Source of the DNA: Erodium maritimum
Taxonomy: Eukaryota > Streptophyta > Magnoliopsida > Geraniales > Geraniaceae
DNA: 64,000 bases
Direction: 5' to 3'
NCBI GenBank assembly: GCA_963921825.1
Contig: OY997591.1
Location: 39,887,825 to 39,951,824 of the forward strand
Made by a program: the position numbers and the translations under genes. The notes below the pieces were generated by a model that saw only the letters and a list, made by a program, of their open reading frames with translations, was not told the DNA's origin and did no database searches. Positions 32,133 to 44,484 of this stretch are shown here, piece by piece. Numbering within the stretch: position 1 is the stretch's first letter; each line of letters opens with the position of its first letter.

Positions 32133-35100
32133 TTAGGAGTCGAACAGATCTGGGTACTTCGCGCGAACCTCGTCCTCGCGCTCCCAAGTCGACTCTGCCC
32201 CGTGGTGTCGCCACTGTACCCGTACCAGGCGAATAACCTTGCCACGCAGGTGCTGCTCCCGTGTGTCCATGATTCGAACCGGCTGCTCCTCATAAGAGAC
32301 ATCGTCAGCCACCTCGATATCTGCCCACTCAATGACGTGGGAGGGGTCCGCATTGTACTTCCGCAATTGGGACACGTGGAAGACGTTATGAATCCTCCCA
32401 AGTTGTGGTGGTAATGCCAGACGATATGCTACTGCTCCCACTCTGCTCAAGATCTCGAAAGGGCCGATGTACCCCGGGGCTAACTTGCCTCCGTCGCGGC
32501 TAAACCATACCAGTCCCTTCCTCGAGCTCGCCTTCAGGAACACGTGATCACCGACTGCGAACTCGAGAGGTCGGCGTCGTCTGTCGGCGTAGCTCTTCTG
32601 CCGACTCTGTGCGGTCTTCAACCGCTCGCGTATCAGCGCGACCTTCTCTATCGTCTCTCGGACGAGCTCTGGCCCCAGCAGGCCCTTGTCTCCCACCTCT
32701 TCCCAGCACACTTGCGATGGACACGGCCTACCATACAACGCTTCGAACGGTGCCATCCCGATATTGGCCTGGAAGTTGTTGTTGTAGGCGAACTCGACTA
32801 ACGGTAGGTGGGTTTCCCATGACCCCCCTAAAGTCTAGCACACATGCCCGCAGCATGTCCTCCAAAATCTGAATCGTACGCTCGGACTGGCCGTTTGTCT
32901 GGGGATGGTGTACTGTACTGAGTAGAACCTCGGTCCCCAATGCGGTCTGCAGACTCGGCCAGAATCTGGACGTGAAACGAGGATCCCTGTCAGACACTAT
33001 CGACACAGGGACTCCATGGAGACGAACTATCTCCTGAATGTACAGGCTGCTCAACTTGTCGACCGGATCAGTCATCCTCATGGCCAGGAAATGGGCCAAC
33101 TTGGTCAACCGATCGACTACTGCCCATACGGCATCGTATCCCTTTGGCGATCTCGGCAGCCCACTCACGAAGTCCATCGGACATGCTCCCACTTCCACTG
33201 GCAATCGACAGTGGCTGCAATAATCCGGCGGGACGCTAATGTTCGGCTTTCGCCTACTGACAGACGAGACATCTCGACACAAATTCCGCGACTGCTCTCC
33301 GCATCCCGCTCCACCAGAAGTGCCGCCTGATGTCGCGGTACATCTTGGTGCTACCCGGGTGCACTGTAAGACGCGAATGATGTGACTCTCGCAACACGTC
33401 GTCTCTACAGTTGCCCGGCACGAACAATCCTCCTCGATACCGTAACCCCCAATCAGCACTGAGTTCCCAACCTTCCGCCTCATCACCGCTGACGACCCTC
33501 TCTCGGATCTCTGACGTCTCGACATCCTCCGACTGCGCCTCCAACACTCGGGCAAGTAGTGAGGGCTGAGCCACCAATGAGCACATGGCCACGCCACCGG
33601 TAACCTCCTCTAGCTCAAGCCCGAACGTGCCCAGTTCCCCCATCATGTCGCACTCTCGGACTGATATGCTAGCAAGACTCGGAACCGACTTCCTACTCAG
33701 GGCGTCGGCGACCACATTCGCCTTATCCGGATGGTAGTGTAGCTCAAAGTCGTACTCCTCAAGTAGCTCCATCCATCGCCACTGGCGCATGTTCAGGTCT
33801 CGCTGGGAAGAGATGTACTTGAGGCTCTTGTGATCCGAGAAGACCTGAAATCGCTCGTCATAGAGATAATACCGCCAGCCATTTAGCGCGAACACAAATG
33901 CTGCTAGTTCCAAGTCGTGGGTAGGATAGTTGCGCTCGTGTGTCTTCAACTGCCTGGAGCCATAAGCAACAACTCTACCCAACTACATCAGTACACAGCC
34001 CAGTCCTTCCCCGGACGCGTCAGAGTAGACCTCATACCCGACCCCTCGCTCCGGCCTATCAATACTGGAGCGGTAGTCAGACGAGTCTTCAGCTCCGTGA
34101 ACGCACGTTCACAGTCCTCTGTCCACACAAACCTGACTCCCTTGCACGTCAAAAGAGTCATAGGCGCGGCGAGTCTTGCAAAGTCCTAGACAAACCGCCG
34201 GTAATATCCTGTCAATACCAGAAAGCTGCGGATCTCGAAGACACTCGTGGGCCGTGCCCACTTCGACACCGCGTCGATCTTCGATGGATTGACCAGTATA
34301 CCGTCACGGGATACAATGTGACCGAGGAATTTCACCTCAGCGAGCCAAAACTCGCACTTCTCCAGGTTGGCATATAGCTGATGCGTGCGAAGCAGAGTCA
34401 GAACAGTTCTCAGATGTCCCTCATGTCCCACCTCGTTTTGCGAGTAGATCAAGATGTCGTCTACAAACACCACCACAAATTGATCTAGGAACGGCCGGAA
34501 TATACTGTTCATCAGATCCATGAACGTTGCAGGTGCGTTCGTCAGTCCAAACGGCATCACCAAGAATTGGTAATGCCCATAGCCTTTCCGGAATGCAGTC
34601 TTTGCGACGTCCCCCTCTCGGACTCGCAACTGGTAATATCTGGATCGCAGATCGATCTTCGAGAAGCAAGTTGACCCTCTCAACTGGTCGAACAAGTCGT
34701 CAATCCTCGGCATCGGGTATCGGTTCTTCACGGTAACCCGGTTCAGCTTCCGGTAATCTATACACATCCGAAGCTCTCCACTCTTCTTCTTCATGAAGAG
34801 TGCTGGTGCTCCCCACGACGATGTGCTCGGACGAATAAACCCCTTCTTCCCAAGCTCCTCGAGCTGACGCTTCAGCTCGGTCAACTCTGCCGGCGCAAAC
34901 CTGTAAGGCGCCATCGATATCGCTGCCGTTCCCGGCACCAGGTCAATCCCGAACTCCACCTCACGAACCGGTGGTAATCCGCTCAACTCCTCAGGAAAGA
35001 CCTCGGGGAACTCGCACACCACTCGCGGTAACTCTCGGCTCTGCACGACCGATACTTCCTCCACTGCGGACAACGCCGACAGGAGAACCCCGCTCTTACT

Positions 35101-36927
35101 ACCCAGAATACACGAAACCTTTGTGTTGCTTGCTGCCACTGTCACTCGTCGCCTATAGCAGTCGATATTGGCTCGGTACTTCGCCAGCCAATCCATTCCC
35201 AAGATCACGTCAAAGGTCGTCATTCCCAGCACGAGAAGGTCACTAGGGCAAGGACAGTCTGCGACTCTAACTTCGCAGGCACGACAGACCCTAGTCAACA
35301 TCACATCACCCCGAACTAGGGTGTCCAGAAACAGGGGTGGATTCAACGGCTCTAAACTCAGCCCCAACTTCTCAGCACAACTCGACGAAATAAACGAGTG
35401 CGACGCCCCGGTATCAAATAAAAATAACGCCCACAAATGATACAGTAAACACGTACCCTGAATGGTCTCACGGTAGGTAGTGGATCCTGTGGCCCGGGAG
35501 TCGGTAACTGCGTACACTCTACCATGTGACGCCTGCTGCCTCTGACCTGGCGCACTGACTGCTGGCTGTCCAGACCTCAACTGCTGTCTCGGAACTGGCG
35601 CGCTCGTGGACGGCTGCGAGAACCTCGACGGCTGACTCTGATGCTGGCGAGCCTGGGGTGACCGCACTATGTGCGAAAACTGCGATCGATGCACCGACGT
35701 CTCCCCGCCCCGCTCAGGGCACTCTCTAACTAGGTGTCCAAACCGGCCGCACCGGTGGCACCTGGCACCATCGCCCCTCGGTCCCCTGCCCTGGTCTGTT
35801 TGTCTGACCACTGGTGGTGCCGCAGGCCCTCCTCCTATCGGACACTCTCGCCGCATGTGGCATGGCTGCCCGCAGATAAAACATATCGACCCCCTCTCTG
35901 AAGCGACTGGCCCTACTGACGCCACCGACCCCATCTGTCTCGCTCCTCCCTGCTGAGCCTGCGGCCGAAAGAACCCCGCAGTCCTCTGTCTCCTCGGATC
36001 TCGGGACTCGGACGGCCCTACAACACTGGTCGGCCACTGCCGAACCTCACGGGTCCTCGCTGCCTCTCGGAGACCCTGCTCCACTGTTGCTGCAGTGTCT
36101 ACGAGCTCTGAGTAAACCTGCAACCTCAGGGCGAGGACTCGATCCCGAATCGTCGGCCTCAGCCCCGCCTCGAACCGCCGGCAACGGTTCAGCTCTGTCG
36201 CCACTATTTATGGTGTAAATCGGGTCAGGGCCGTGAATCTGGCCTCATACTCTGCCACTGACGCCCCGTCCTGTTGCAGTTCCAGGAACTGTTGATGTCG
36301 GTCCACCCTGGCCGACTCGGGGAAATACTGCTCAAGAAAGGCCGTCTCGAAGATACTGTAGTCATCCCCGACTCTGTCCCGTACGCACCCCCACCAGTGG
36401 TAGGCGTTGTCCCTCAGCTGATGAGCTGCAAAGGACACCCTGGTGTGACCGTCCTCGATGCCTGACGTGTCCAGGTCCCAAGTGACCTGCTCCAGCCATC
36501 TCTCGGCTATGTCGGGGTTCGGTTCCCCGACGAACGTAGGTATGCCCAGCTTCAAGAAATCCAGCAGTATCCGGGCCGTATGGCCTTCCGCCTGAACGGG
36601 CCTCGCTGGAACGGCTGCTGTCTCCGGAGCTGGCGATGTAGACTCCCTACGGGCGATGATCGCCACTAAGCTCTGCACCGTCCGGGTCAGCTCGTCTAGA
36701 GCGGTCGCAGTGGGCGGGTCTGCGACCGGTGGGGCGCTGGGCGTGCCCGCAGATGGTCCTGCGTCGTTCCTCCTGTCCTCCCCGATGGGAGTGCCCTGGG
36801 CTTTCGTGGACTCAGCGGGTTTGACGGTGGGCATCCGTCCCGGTGCCCCAGTTGACCGTCCCCTCCTATCACGTGTGGGCGCCCGTCCCGGTGTCACAGC
36901 TGATCGTCCTCTCCTGCCACGTACCAT
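32133..36927 (-). pseudogene. Gypsy-2 gag-pol, nearly full length with stops
   Basis: A single gag-pol frame broken by few lesions. Gag starts at ATG 36927. A stop at 36210-36208 interrupts it. Two CCHC knuckles follow ([14 protein letters not shown] near 35870, [14 protein letters not shown] near 35750). The protease site DTGASHS lies at about 35413. RT has the catalytic FVDD at 34467-34456. A TAG at about 34188 ends RT after TGYYRRFV. Another TAG at about 33983 precedes RNase H (YGSRQLKTHERNYPTHDLE). The integrase HHCC domain is followed by a stop and frame change near 33253. The catalytic core ([25 protein letters not shown]) is followed by a frameshift near 32850. A chromodomain-like tail ends at YPDLFDS, 32133. 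All catalytic motifs are visible, so decay is recent relative to the LINEs. Confidence 0.95.
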
Positions 36928-37337
36928 GTAGTCGGTATCCTCTGCACGGATACACGCAAACGCTTAGTTTGCGAACTTATACAACGACGACGTGCTCAAT
37001 ATACTAGCGTTCATACCGCCTACGCCTACTCTAGCGTACTCGTTACTAAAACGCCACACTGCTCACGCTATTAACACCTCAATTACTGGCTCACGTAAGG
37101 GAGACCTCAACACGACCCGACACAATCGTGGACAACGTCACTCGAAGACAACACACAAACTACACACGACTTACAGACAAATTCAAGTCACCCAACCTCA
37201 ATCACAAGCCCACAAGGCCAACCAAATTCAAAACACGCCCACCGGGCCAACCAATTTCAAAACACGCCCACCGGGGCAACAAATTTAAAAACACGCCCAC
37301 AGGGCCAACCAATTTTTAAAACTTTTCTCCCTTTCAT
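36928..37337 (-). other. Gypsy-2 leader (truncated)
   Basis: Non-coding. The hairpin GTATCC-N7-GGATAC lies just upstream of the gag ATG (36935-36953). At 37215-37315 there are four short repeats of a CACGCCCACCGGGCCAAC type, matching the opposite strand of the Gypsy-1 leader at 3760-3890. The distal leader and primer-binding site are missing. Confidence 0.75.
36935..36953 (-). other. Hairpin upstream of gag ATG (Gypsy-2)
   Basis: Minus strand: GTATCC, loop GTGCAGA, GGATAC, seven bases before the ATG at 36927. The same stem and loop length occur in Gypsy-3 and Gypsy-1. Confidence 0.65.
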
Positions 37338-37728
37338 TAGATATTTTTCAGTCAGATTCGCGAAATTCGGACGTCTCAGGCCCCGAACGGGCACTTTTTC
37401 CAAGAAATTACGAAACTTCACGGGCTACAAGGAAACGGCTCAACTAAGACCGCTGTGATGATGGCTAAGCTTTTTGGATCCAAAACGGACCTCGAACGGA
37501 CCAAAACGTCGCTCGGTTGACTTTTCCAGCAAAAAGTCAACCTTTCCCAAATTGGTCAGAAAGTTGCCCTAAGTCCCCCGGAACTCACTTTGGTCGATAT
37601 CGGGGTCAACTTAAGTCCGGTATGACCCTCGGGGTCAGATTTATGTTCATTTAAGTGTTTGTCCAAAAATTTTAAATTTTCCCGTTTTTCGCCGATTTGA
37701 CTGGCGTTGACCGGAAGTGATTCTTACA
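37338..37728 (-). repeat. Upstream-LTR fragment (391 bp)
   Basis: Aligns without length change to 31692-32082 of the 3' LTR, that is, the first 391 bp of the LTR read on the minus strand. The rest of the LTR and the primer-binding site are deleted at 37338. It is followed directly by the palindrome array of the DNA-transposon region. Confidence 0.85.
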
Positions 37729-37730
37729 TC

Positions 37731-38000
37731 CAAGATCTCAACTGAGATCGCAGACCAAATTCCAAGATCTTAGCTAAGATCGCATACCAAATTACAAGAT
37801 CTCAAATGAGACCTTAGAGAAAATTCCATGATCTCAAATGAGACCGTATATAAAATCCCACGATCTGAAATGAGACTGTGACCATAGACAAAATTCCACG
37901 ATGTCAAATAAGACCTTATAGAAAGCTCCAAGATCTCATCTGAGATCGCATACCAAATTCCAAGATATCAAGTGAGACCCTATAACAAATATTGTGATCA
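37731..38000. repeat. Array of GATCTCA/TGAGATC mini-palindromes (left)
   Basis: About eight degenerate units of roughly 30 bp, each with a near-palindrome of the form GATCTCAAATGAGATC. The spacer is AT-rich (CATACCAAATTCCAA). The same unit in the same orientation forms the larger array at 49385-50540, on the other side of the Ulp1 gene. Possibly (sub)terminal repeats of the DNA transposon. Confidence 0.7.
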
Positions 38001-39337
38001 TAATTTAACTTCCTGGATCTATTAATTTTTTGTATGGCAGTGGATATATTTCCTATATCTATCTCAGAATCAGGGTTCATAGAATCAAGTTTGAGAATGA
38101 GAATGAAGGCAGTTGAACATAAATCCTAGATCTATCTTATATAAGTTCTGTTTTCGCTTGTTTATTTTCCTTTGTTTTATTTTTTGTTTATTTCTCATTT
38201 ACGGTTATCCCCTTACTTGACTTAAACAAAAATATCTCCAGCAACCCCGACCCTTACGAGAACACGATACGACATGAACCCTTGCATTTCACCCAACTCC
38301 GACCGCACACAACAACAACCGTAGCTTGAGCTTCGTTCTTATCCATCATCATCTCGAAGCTTAAAGATGTGTGTTTTGTTCTTCTCCATCATCATCTCGA
38401 AGCTTGAAGCCACTCGCGGCAACAAATCTTCTTGGGACTATGGGAAGTAATCTAACATTCATTCTTATAGTTAGATGATATGATATTTGATTTGGGGATT
38501 TGAAGAACGAAAAATTAGGGATTGCTTAGATATTGAGTTGAAGAACGAAAAATTAGGGCTTGTTTAGATATTGAGTTGAAGAACGAAAAATTAGGGCTTG
38601 TTTAGACACGGTCAGACCCATTTTTTTTAATTTAATTCGAGTTGAATGATTGAACTAATTTGAATCCAAAATAAAATTCTGATAAATTTGGACCGAATGA
38701 AGTTTTTTTACATCCTAATTCGAAGTGGGTGCTGAGAGATGGATTAAGTCATAAATTAGGTGAGGGGTTAGGTTAAAAATGCCTATAGCATGAAAAGAGA
38801 TGGTTTAAGTCATAAATTAGGTGAGGGGTTAGATTAAAAATGCCTATAACATGAAGTTTTTGTTTGGAATGAAGAATTGTCATTATATCTTGTTGGCATG
38901 TATAGCTCGAAATTGCTAAACCTGATGTTTATACCCGTTTATTCTATGTTCAATCTATGAGCATTGTCAAAACCTTTACATGCATAACCATTAATGGAGC
39001 CTTCAAGTATTCATGTTTTACGTACCTGAGTCCCATTATCTCGAGAAAGACCCTTGAGAAGTTTATATTTCTCAAGGATTAATGGAGCCTTCAAGCCCTC
39101 AAGTATTCATGACCTCAAAAATGAGTTTTTGATCAATTTGTTGTGAAGTATTGCTAATGAACTCATGACCAACATATGTGGAAAAGAAGGTAAAGAACAT
39201 ATTTTATTTTATCCATTGTTTTGTTTCTTTTTTGTACCCTTACAGAGAAACTTTTAATGCACCAACCTCTTGTTTGTTTTGCAGTTGGTGGAAATAGTAT
39301 GAAGATATAGTATTTTGCATGTGAAGTTCCTAATAAT
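38001..39337 (+). other. Region upstream of the DUF1985/Ulp1 gene
   Basis: No recognised gene. It contains three 38-bp direct repeats (38502-38610) based on GAAGAACGAAAAATTAGGG, and a pair of about 60-bp repeats around GTCATAAATTAGGTGAGGGG (38735-38855). Probably 5' non-coding sequence of the transposon gene. Confidence 0.5.
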
Positions 39338-42300
39338 TTGAAATTTTTTGTTTTCTTTGTTCCCTTACCAGGAAGAACTCAGAGAACCTCTAAACAAGCT
39401 GAAGAATCCTCTACAGAAGTGGCAACAACCAATGATACGGAAGATGAAGAATTGACTCCAAGGACCGACAACGAAGGAGCTCCAACTATAAACCGACAAG
39501 ATGAATCCAACTCGGGTTCTTCTTATGAAACTGACACGAATATGAAGAATCAGACCCGAGTATGGAGGTGCCTCAAGTTGCAGAGAAAATAGATGTGCCC
39601 GTGATAAGACTATTATTGACCAAAGTTGAGCACTTCGATTGCAAAATTTTAGTGAAATGTTGTATAAGGGCAGTTTCAAGATTAATCATGGGAGAACTAG
39701 ACAAACTCAATGATAATGACGTCCACCTGGCAAAATTAAGAGAATCTCCATTTGGTCATCTCTTGAACTGATCTTCCCATATTAACCATTCTTGTCAAAT
39801 GATTTGGGCGATGCTTGTTCGAGAAGCTTTTCTAAGAAGGAGTACGCTCTGATAATCGGTCTGAATTGTGGCAAAATGGAGGATGAAAAAGTAAGAATAC
39901 AAAAAAAGTGCAGAGTATTTTCCAACAAATACTTCCCAACTTTACAAGTGTGGAGGAGTTAGAAAAGAGCCTCACCTATTTGGTTGCAGATAAACAACAT
40001 GCAGTTCCTCGTACTAATCTTAATTGGGGCATCATAAAGGTTTGCTTGCTGTTGTTCGTGGGAGGAGTGTTGCTGCCAAAAGACCAACGTACTCAGTCCA
40101 TTGATAAAGACTATTTAGCATTGGTAGATAATTGGGATATCTTCTGCACCTACCCGTGGGGTACTATTTTGTACGAGTTTCCTTTGAAACACCTACAAGC
40201 AAAGGGATCGAAAAAGTTGAAAGCGAAAGCAGAAATTGTTATGGATAAAACAAAGAAATGGAGCAGTATAGCATATCCCAGTTTTGTACTTCCTCTAACG
40301 GTAAGTCCATTATCTGTAAATGTAGATTCCAATTTGTAAATGTAGCTCCTGGCATTGGAATATGTACCATAACTAGCACGAAAGTTTTCACGTGTTCGTG
40401 ATGACTTCGACATAAATCTACCAAGGATCTGTAGATGGGAAACAACGTGGACTAAATTTCCGTCTTTTAGTAATTTTCAGGAAGTACTGCGTGAGTGCTT
40501 ACCTGAGGTAACTGAAATTAGTGGGAATTTGATTTTGCTTTTTGTTTGGAATTTTCCATATATAGCATTTTTTGTGTTTGTGGTTCAGGAAATAAAAATT
40601 GTTCTAGTCCCTACCAATCATGAAAACACCCTCAAATTCATCAGCAATTTGACCCCCTACCAGATAAACACGTGAATCCCCTGTTGGAGAATATGGTAGA
40701 GACGTTGGAGCAAGGACTTATCTTTTCTACGTTTCCTCTAGATAGTATTGTTCAGGTTAGGGTGCCATCGCCACCTCTGTTGGGTCTCGAGGTAGGGTTG
40801 GAGATGAACCAACTCGCAGCGGAAAATCATTGAAAACCAAGAGACAATTATACCATGAAACAACTAACAAAGAATGGATTAACAAGAGAAAAATTCAGCA
40901 CTAGTTCTTACCAAAACAAGAACACCGGCTAACGAATGATTGGCTTGAGTCTCCAAGACGCCTACGTATCCACATGGGAATCAAAGCCACGTAGTTCTTC
41001 TCTTTGAGGACTCAAGAACACAAACACGGAGGTGGAAACTAGCCAAACCCGAAATGGCCATGGAAGAGGGAGAGAAAATGTGTTTCCTATTCTTGTCTTG
41101 TGTTTGTTATGTTGAAAAAAGATGACTTAAACATAACAAAACCCATACTTGTCCAACTAAAGGCATGGGACAAGTATGGTGTCAAGTAAGGTGTAAATAG
41201 GACAAAGTATGGCAAGACAAGATTGGGTTAGGTGGTGAATCACCAACACCTTAATCCTTGTCTTGCTTACTTAGTACTAATTAATCAAGACTTGATTAAT
41301 TAGTTCCATGGGCCTTGGTTGCATGGGCCTTTCATGGGCCTCTTGGAACATGGCCCGTGGCCATTTCCAACGAGGTCCCGTGATTCGCTCATCGCCTCCA
41401 TGCCTTCCATACCGGAAATGTCCAACATTATCCGACGCGATCAATCCCAAGACTCCAAGCCTTATCTCGATCTGTGAAGTCCTATTCACTTACGGGCACA
41501 TGACCCAAAACCCAGTTTTGGTCATGTCCCGAGACAACTCCCTTTTGGCCATTCTCCATAAATGTGTCAATGAGTTTCATCCTCCGGTGTGACCCTTAGG
41601 TTTATGCATGTCAATAGATCAACGTAAAATCCCATTTTACTTGATCCTATTTAAGTGGCAACTAACGAGACTTTAGTATTGCCTGACACTACATAACGAA
41701 TCGACCCTGTCGATTCTAACCTTTCCGTCGTCCCTGTCATTATCCTTTTATCTCCGATATCCTGATTGAGATAAGGCATAGAGTCGTCATCCTTATTATT
41801 CTCAATCACCGTTCCTTGATATGTGAGATGACTGAAGATATGATACCCAGTATCATGTGCATGGCCATGCTATTCTTCCAGTCACTCTCGATCAAGTGGC
41901 CGAGAACCGATATCTTTCCCATACCTTAGTATGAGGGATAAATCCCTTAGCCGTCTTTCGTGTCACTCATGTAGCCCGTCCCCAAGCCAATCCTGGCCGT
42001 TATGGAAGCCCTGTTACGGACAACGTTAGGCTCAGGTCAAACTCAGTTGTTGACTACATAGCGATCACAAAGACTCCTTGGTCTAAGGATACATGACAAG
42101 CTACAACACTGAATATGTTCATGACTTAATCTATGGCACATATTCAGGGCGGGTCGTCCAATATCATGTCCCACATGATATCTATGATCAGACTCCGGAA
42201 TCTCATTCCAATGACTAACAGAACGTAAGCCATAAAGAGCCATCTTTCATACTAGTCGCTTCTAGTGAATCTTTGTTGACTAGGGACCCATCGAGTGTGA

Positions 42301-43700
42301 TCTATCTCGATCTATGGTTCTATTCGCATGGTGGGCATAGATCAGAGCACACATCGATATATTACTCCAACACATAAGTAATATAAAGCCGCTTTAATTT
42401 TATTGCTAACGATGATATATACATTTGGACATTTAGGATTGAACTACGGGCACTAAGACTAACAACCTCCACCTCCAACTTCAACGGATGATGTACCCTT
42501 GACGAAGGCGATCATGTATAAGATTGAGCTGGTGAAGACAGACGTAGTGTTACTATGGTATGAGATGAAGCGGTTGAGGGATGAACAAAAAAGTCAAATT
42601 GAGGGGTTGAGGGACATAATCATGAGAGCCTTGTGTAACCGGCCAGAGGACAACGTCCATGAGGAAACATCAAACAATGCAGTACACGAACGGGTTCTTG
42701 ATGAAACTATCCATCAGCGAAAGAGACAAAAGTTGTCTTTACAGCCTCGTAAACCAGTTCCGGTCTCCATCTCAGACGCAGTTAAAGCACTGATAGATGA
42801 TCTTAAGTCCGATCCCAAGGATAAGACTAGTCATTAGACTCCTAATGGGAACCTTTGCAAGATGTAGTTTGACAGTCTGAGCTGCCCGCACGCCTCGCTC
42901 AACGATCATTTAAGCTCCTCCAATATTTATGAATAGCTAATTACGGATACTTAATTTTTTTTATTGAAAGTTGCTGAAAAATTGCTTTTGTGATGGTTTC
43001 AGCAAATAGAAGATGCTCTATACGGGATAAGAGTACGACAGGAAAACTGTCCCCAATACTATGTAAGCACGGCTGTAGTTTTGGACGCTAAATTTGCCAT
43101 TGACGTTGACCGATGCCATGTCGATCGTGTATTGCAATATGTTGAGGGAGTTCTTCCGGAGCATTGTGGTAAGTCATGGGAGGGTTGTAACAAAGTATAT
43201 TTTCCGCTGAAGTTAGATGATAAAGCATCACATTGGGTTATGGTCGTGGCCGACATATCACAATGTATACTCACTGTGTACGATTGTGATCCTAAAGTTG
43301 TGGCAGATAATGCTCTCGAAGTACTGATGGCACCTTTCGTCCACATGTTCCCACACATATTGATGGCTTCGAAGGTGTTGGACGAGCAATTACTCCTTAT
43401 GGATAAGCCCTGAAACTTTAATAGGCTCGCATATTTGCCTGCACAAGAAATGAGGTATGTTAATACCCCAAAATTCATTTTCTTGTCGTTGAATTCATAT
43501 TCTCATTAATTTTTTATAATATACAGAGGAGATTCAGGTGTCTTTACAGTGAAATACTATGAGCTGCAGCTACAAGACTTGGACGTTTGAACCTACATGA
43601 CTCCAAGTGATGTCACTTTATACCGGGGAAAAATTGTGTACTTATACGACGCTGTCTTTCAACCATCTCCTAGATTAACATTCCTATATTCAAAACTTTC
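39338..43700 (+). pseudogene. DUF1985 / Ulp1-like protease transposon gene, interrupted
   Basis: Exon-like pieces in order. 39338-39592 is acidic N-terminal. 39562-39771 ends SPFGHLLN, typical of the start of DUF1985. 39908-40339 is the DUF1985 core, with VDNWDIFCTYPWGTILYEF. 42499-42837 is charged, with a coiled-coil-like MKRLRDEQKSQIEGLRDII. 43009-43413 is a Ulp1 (C48) protease-like domain with VYFPLKLD, the His-Trp pair in ASHWVMVVADI and the Asp in VYDCD. Genes of this type travel in plant Mutator-like and related DNA transposons; their role in transposition is not established. Frame breaks and a copia solo LTR (40778-42464) between DUF1985 and the coiled-coil part make it inactive. Confidence 0.8.
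40778..42464 (-). repeat. Copia solo LTR (1687 bp)
   Basis: Same family and same length as 62210-63896. On the plus strand it begins TGTTGGGTCTCGAGG and ends GACTAACA. It is flanked by perfect ACCTC duplications (40773-40777 and 42465-42469). No primer-binding site, polypurine tract or coding sequence adjoins it, so this is a solo LTR left by recombination between the two LTRs of a full element. Confidence 0.95.
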
Positions 43701-44484
43701 TTTTGGAGAACTTGTTATAGAATGTTTGGATGTGATCCTTTAATTTGCAGTTATGGTTCGGCTTTTATGAACCTTATACTACTGAATGTTTGCATTTACG
43801 TTTATGTTACGTATGGAATGTAAGAACCGCTCCCGGTCAACGCCAGTCAAATCGGCGGAAAAATAGAAAAATTTAAAATTTTGGGACAAACACCTAAATG
43901 AACCTAAATTTGACCCTGATGGTCATATCGGACTTAAGTTGACCCCGATATCGACCAAAGTGAGTTCTGGGGGACTCAGGGCAACTTTTTGACCAATTTG
44001 GGAAATGTTGACTTTTTGCCAGAAAAGTCAACCGAGCGACGTTTTGGTCCGTTCGAGGCCTGTTTTGGATCCAAAAAGCTTAGCCGTCGTTACAGCGGTC
44101 TTAGTTGGGCCGTTTCCTTGTAGCACGTGGAATTTCGTAATTTCTTGGAAAATGGGCCCGTTCGGGGCCGAGACGGCCGAATTTCGCGAATCTGACAGAA
44201 AAATATCTATAAAGATATTTTTTAAAAGGGTGGGACCCACTTGCCACTTGTCACACAAGTGATGGTAGTTGTTGGTTTTTGAACAAAACAAAAGGAAGAG
44301 TGTGAGGGGGGTTCGGCCATATCAAAAAAAGAGAGAAAAAGGAGAGAGAAAGAAGAGAGAAGAAGGAGAAGGAGAAAAGGGAGAAGAAGAAGAGAAAGTG
44401 TTAGGGTTTTGCGATTTCCCGACGATCCAACCGACGGATCGTCTCAACGGTTGTAGAATCGAGCTCCCGTCGTCATTCCCTACG

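Larger units (their letters stand above)
30759..37728 (-). mobile_element. Gypsy-2: Ty3/gypsy element, defective 5' LTR
   Basis: A minus-strand element with a 3' LTR (30759-32082), polypurine tract, gag-pol (32133-36927), leader, and only a 391-bp fragment of the upstream LTR (37338-37728). The primer-binding site and the R/U5 part of the 5' LTR are absent. The pentamer before the 3' LTR (ATAGG) does not match the one after the upstream fragment (TCCAA), so the right end was rearranged after insertion or belongs to another copy. The integrase tail resembles the chromodomain-type Tekay lineage (inference). Confidence 0.88.

Noticed and set aside
30759-37728. Gypsy-2 as an intact element with TSD
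   Set aside because: Flanking pentamers differ and the primer-binding site and most of the upstream LTR are absent.
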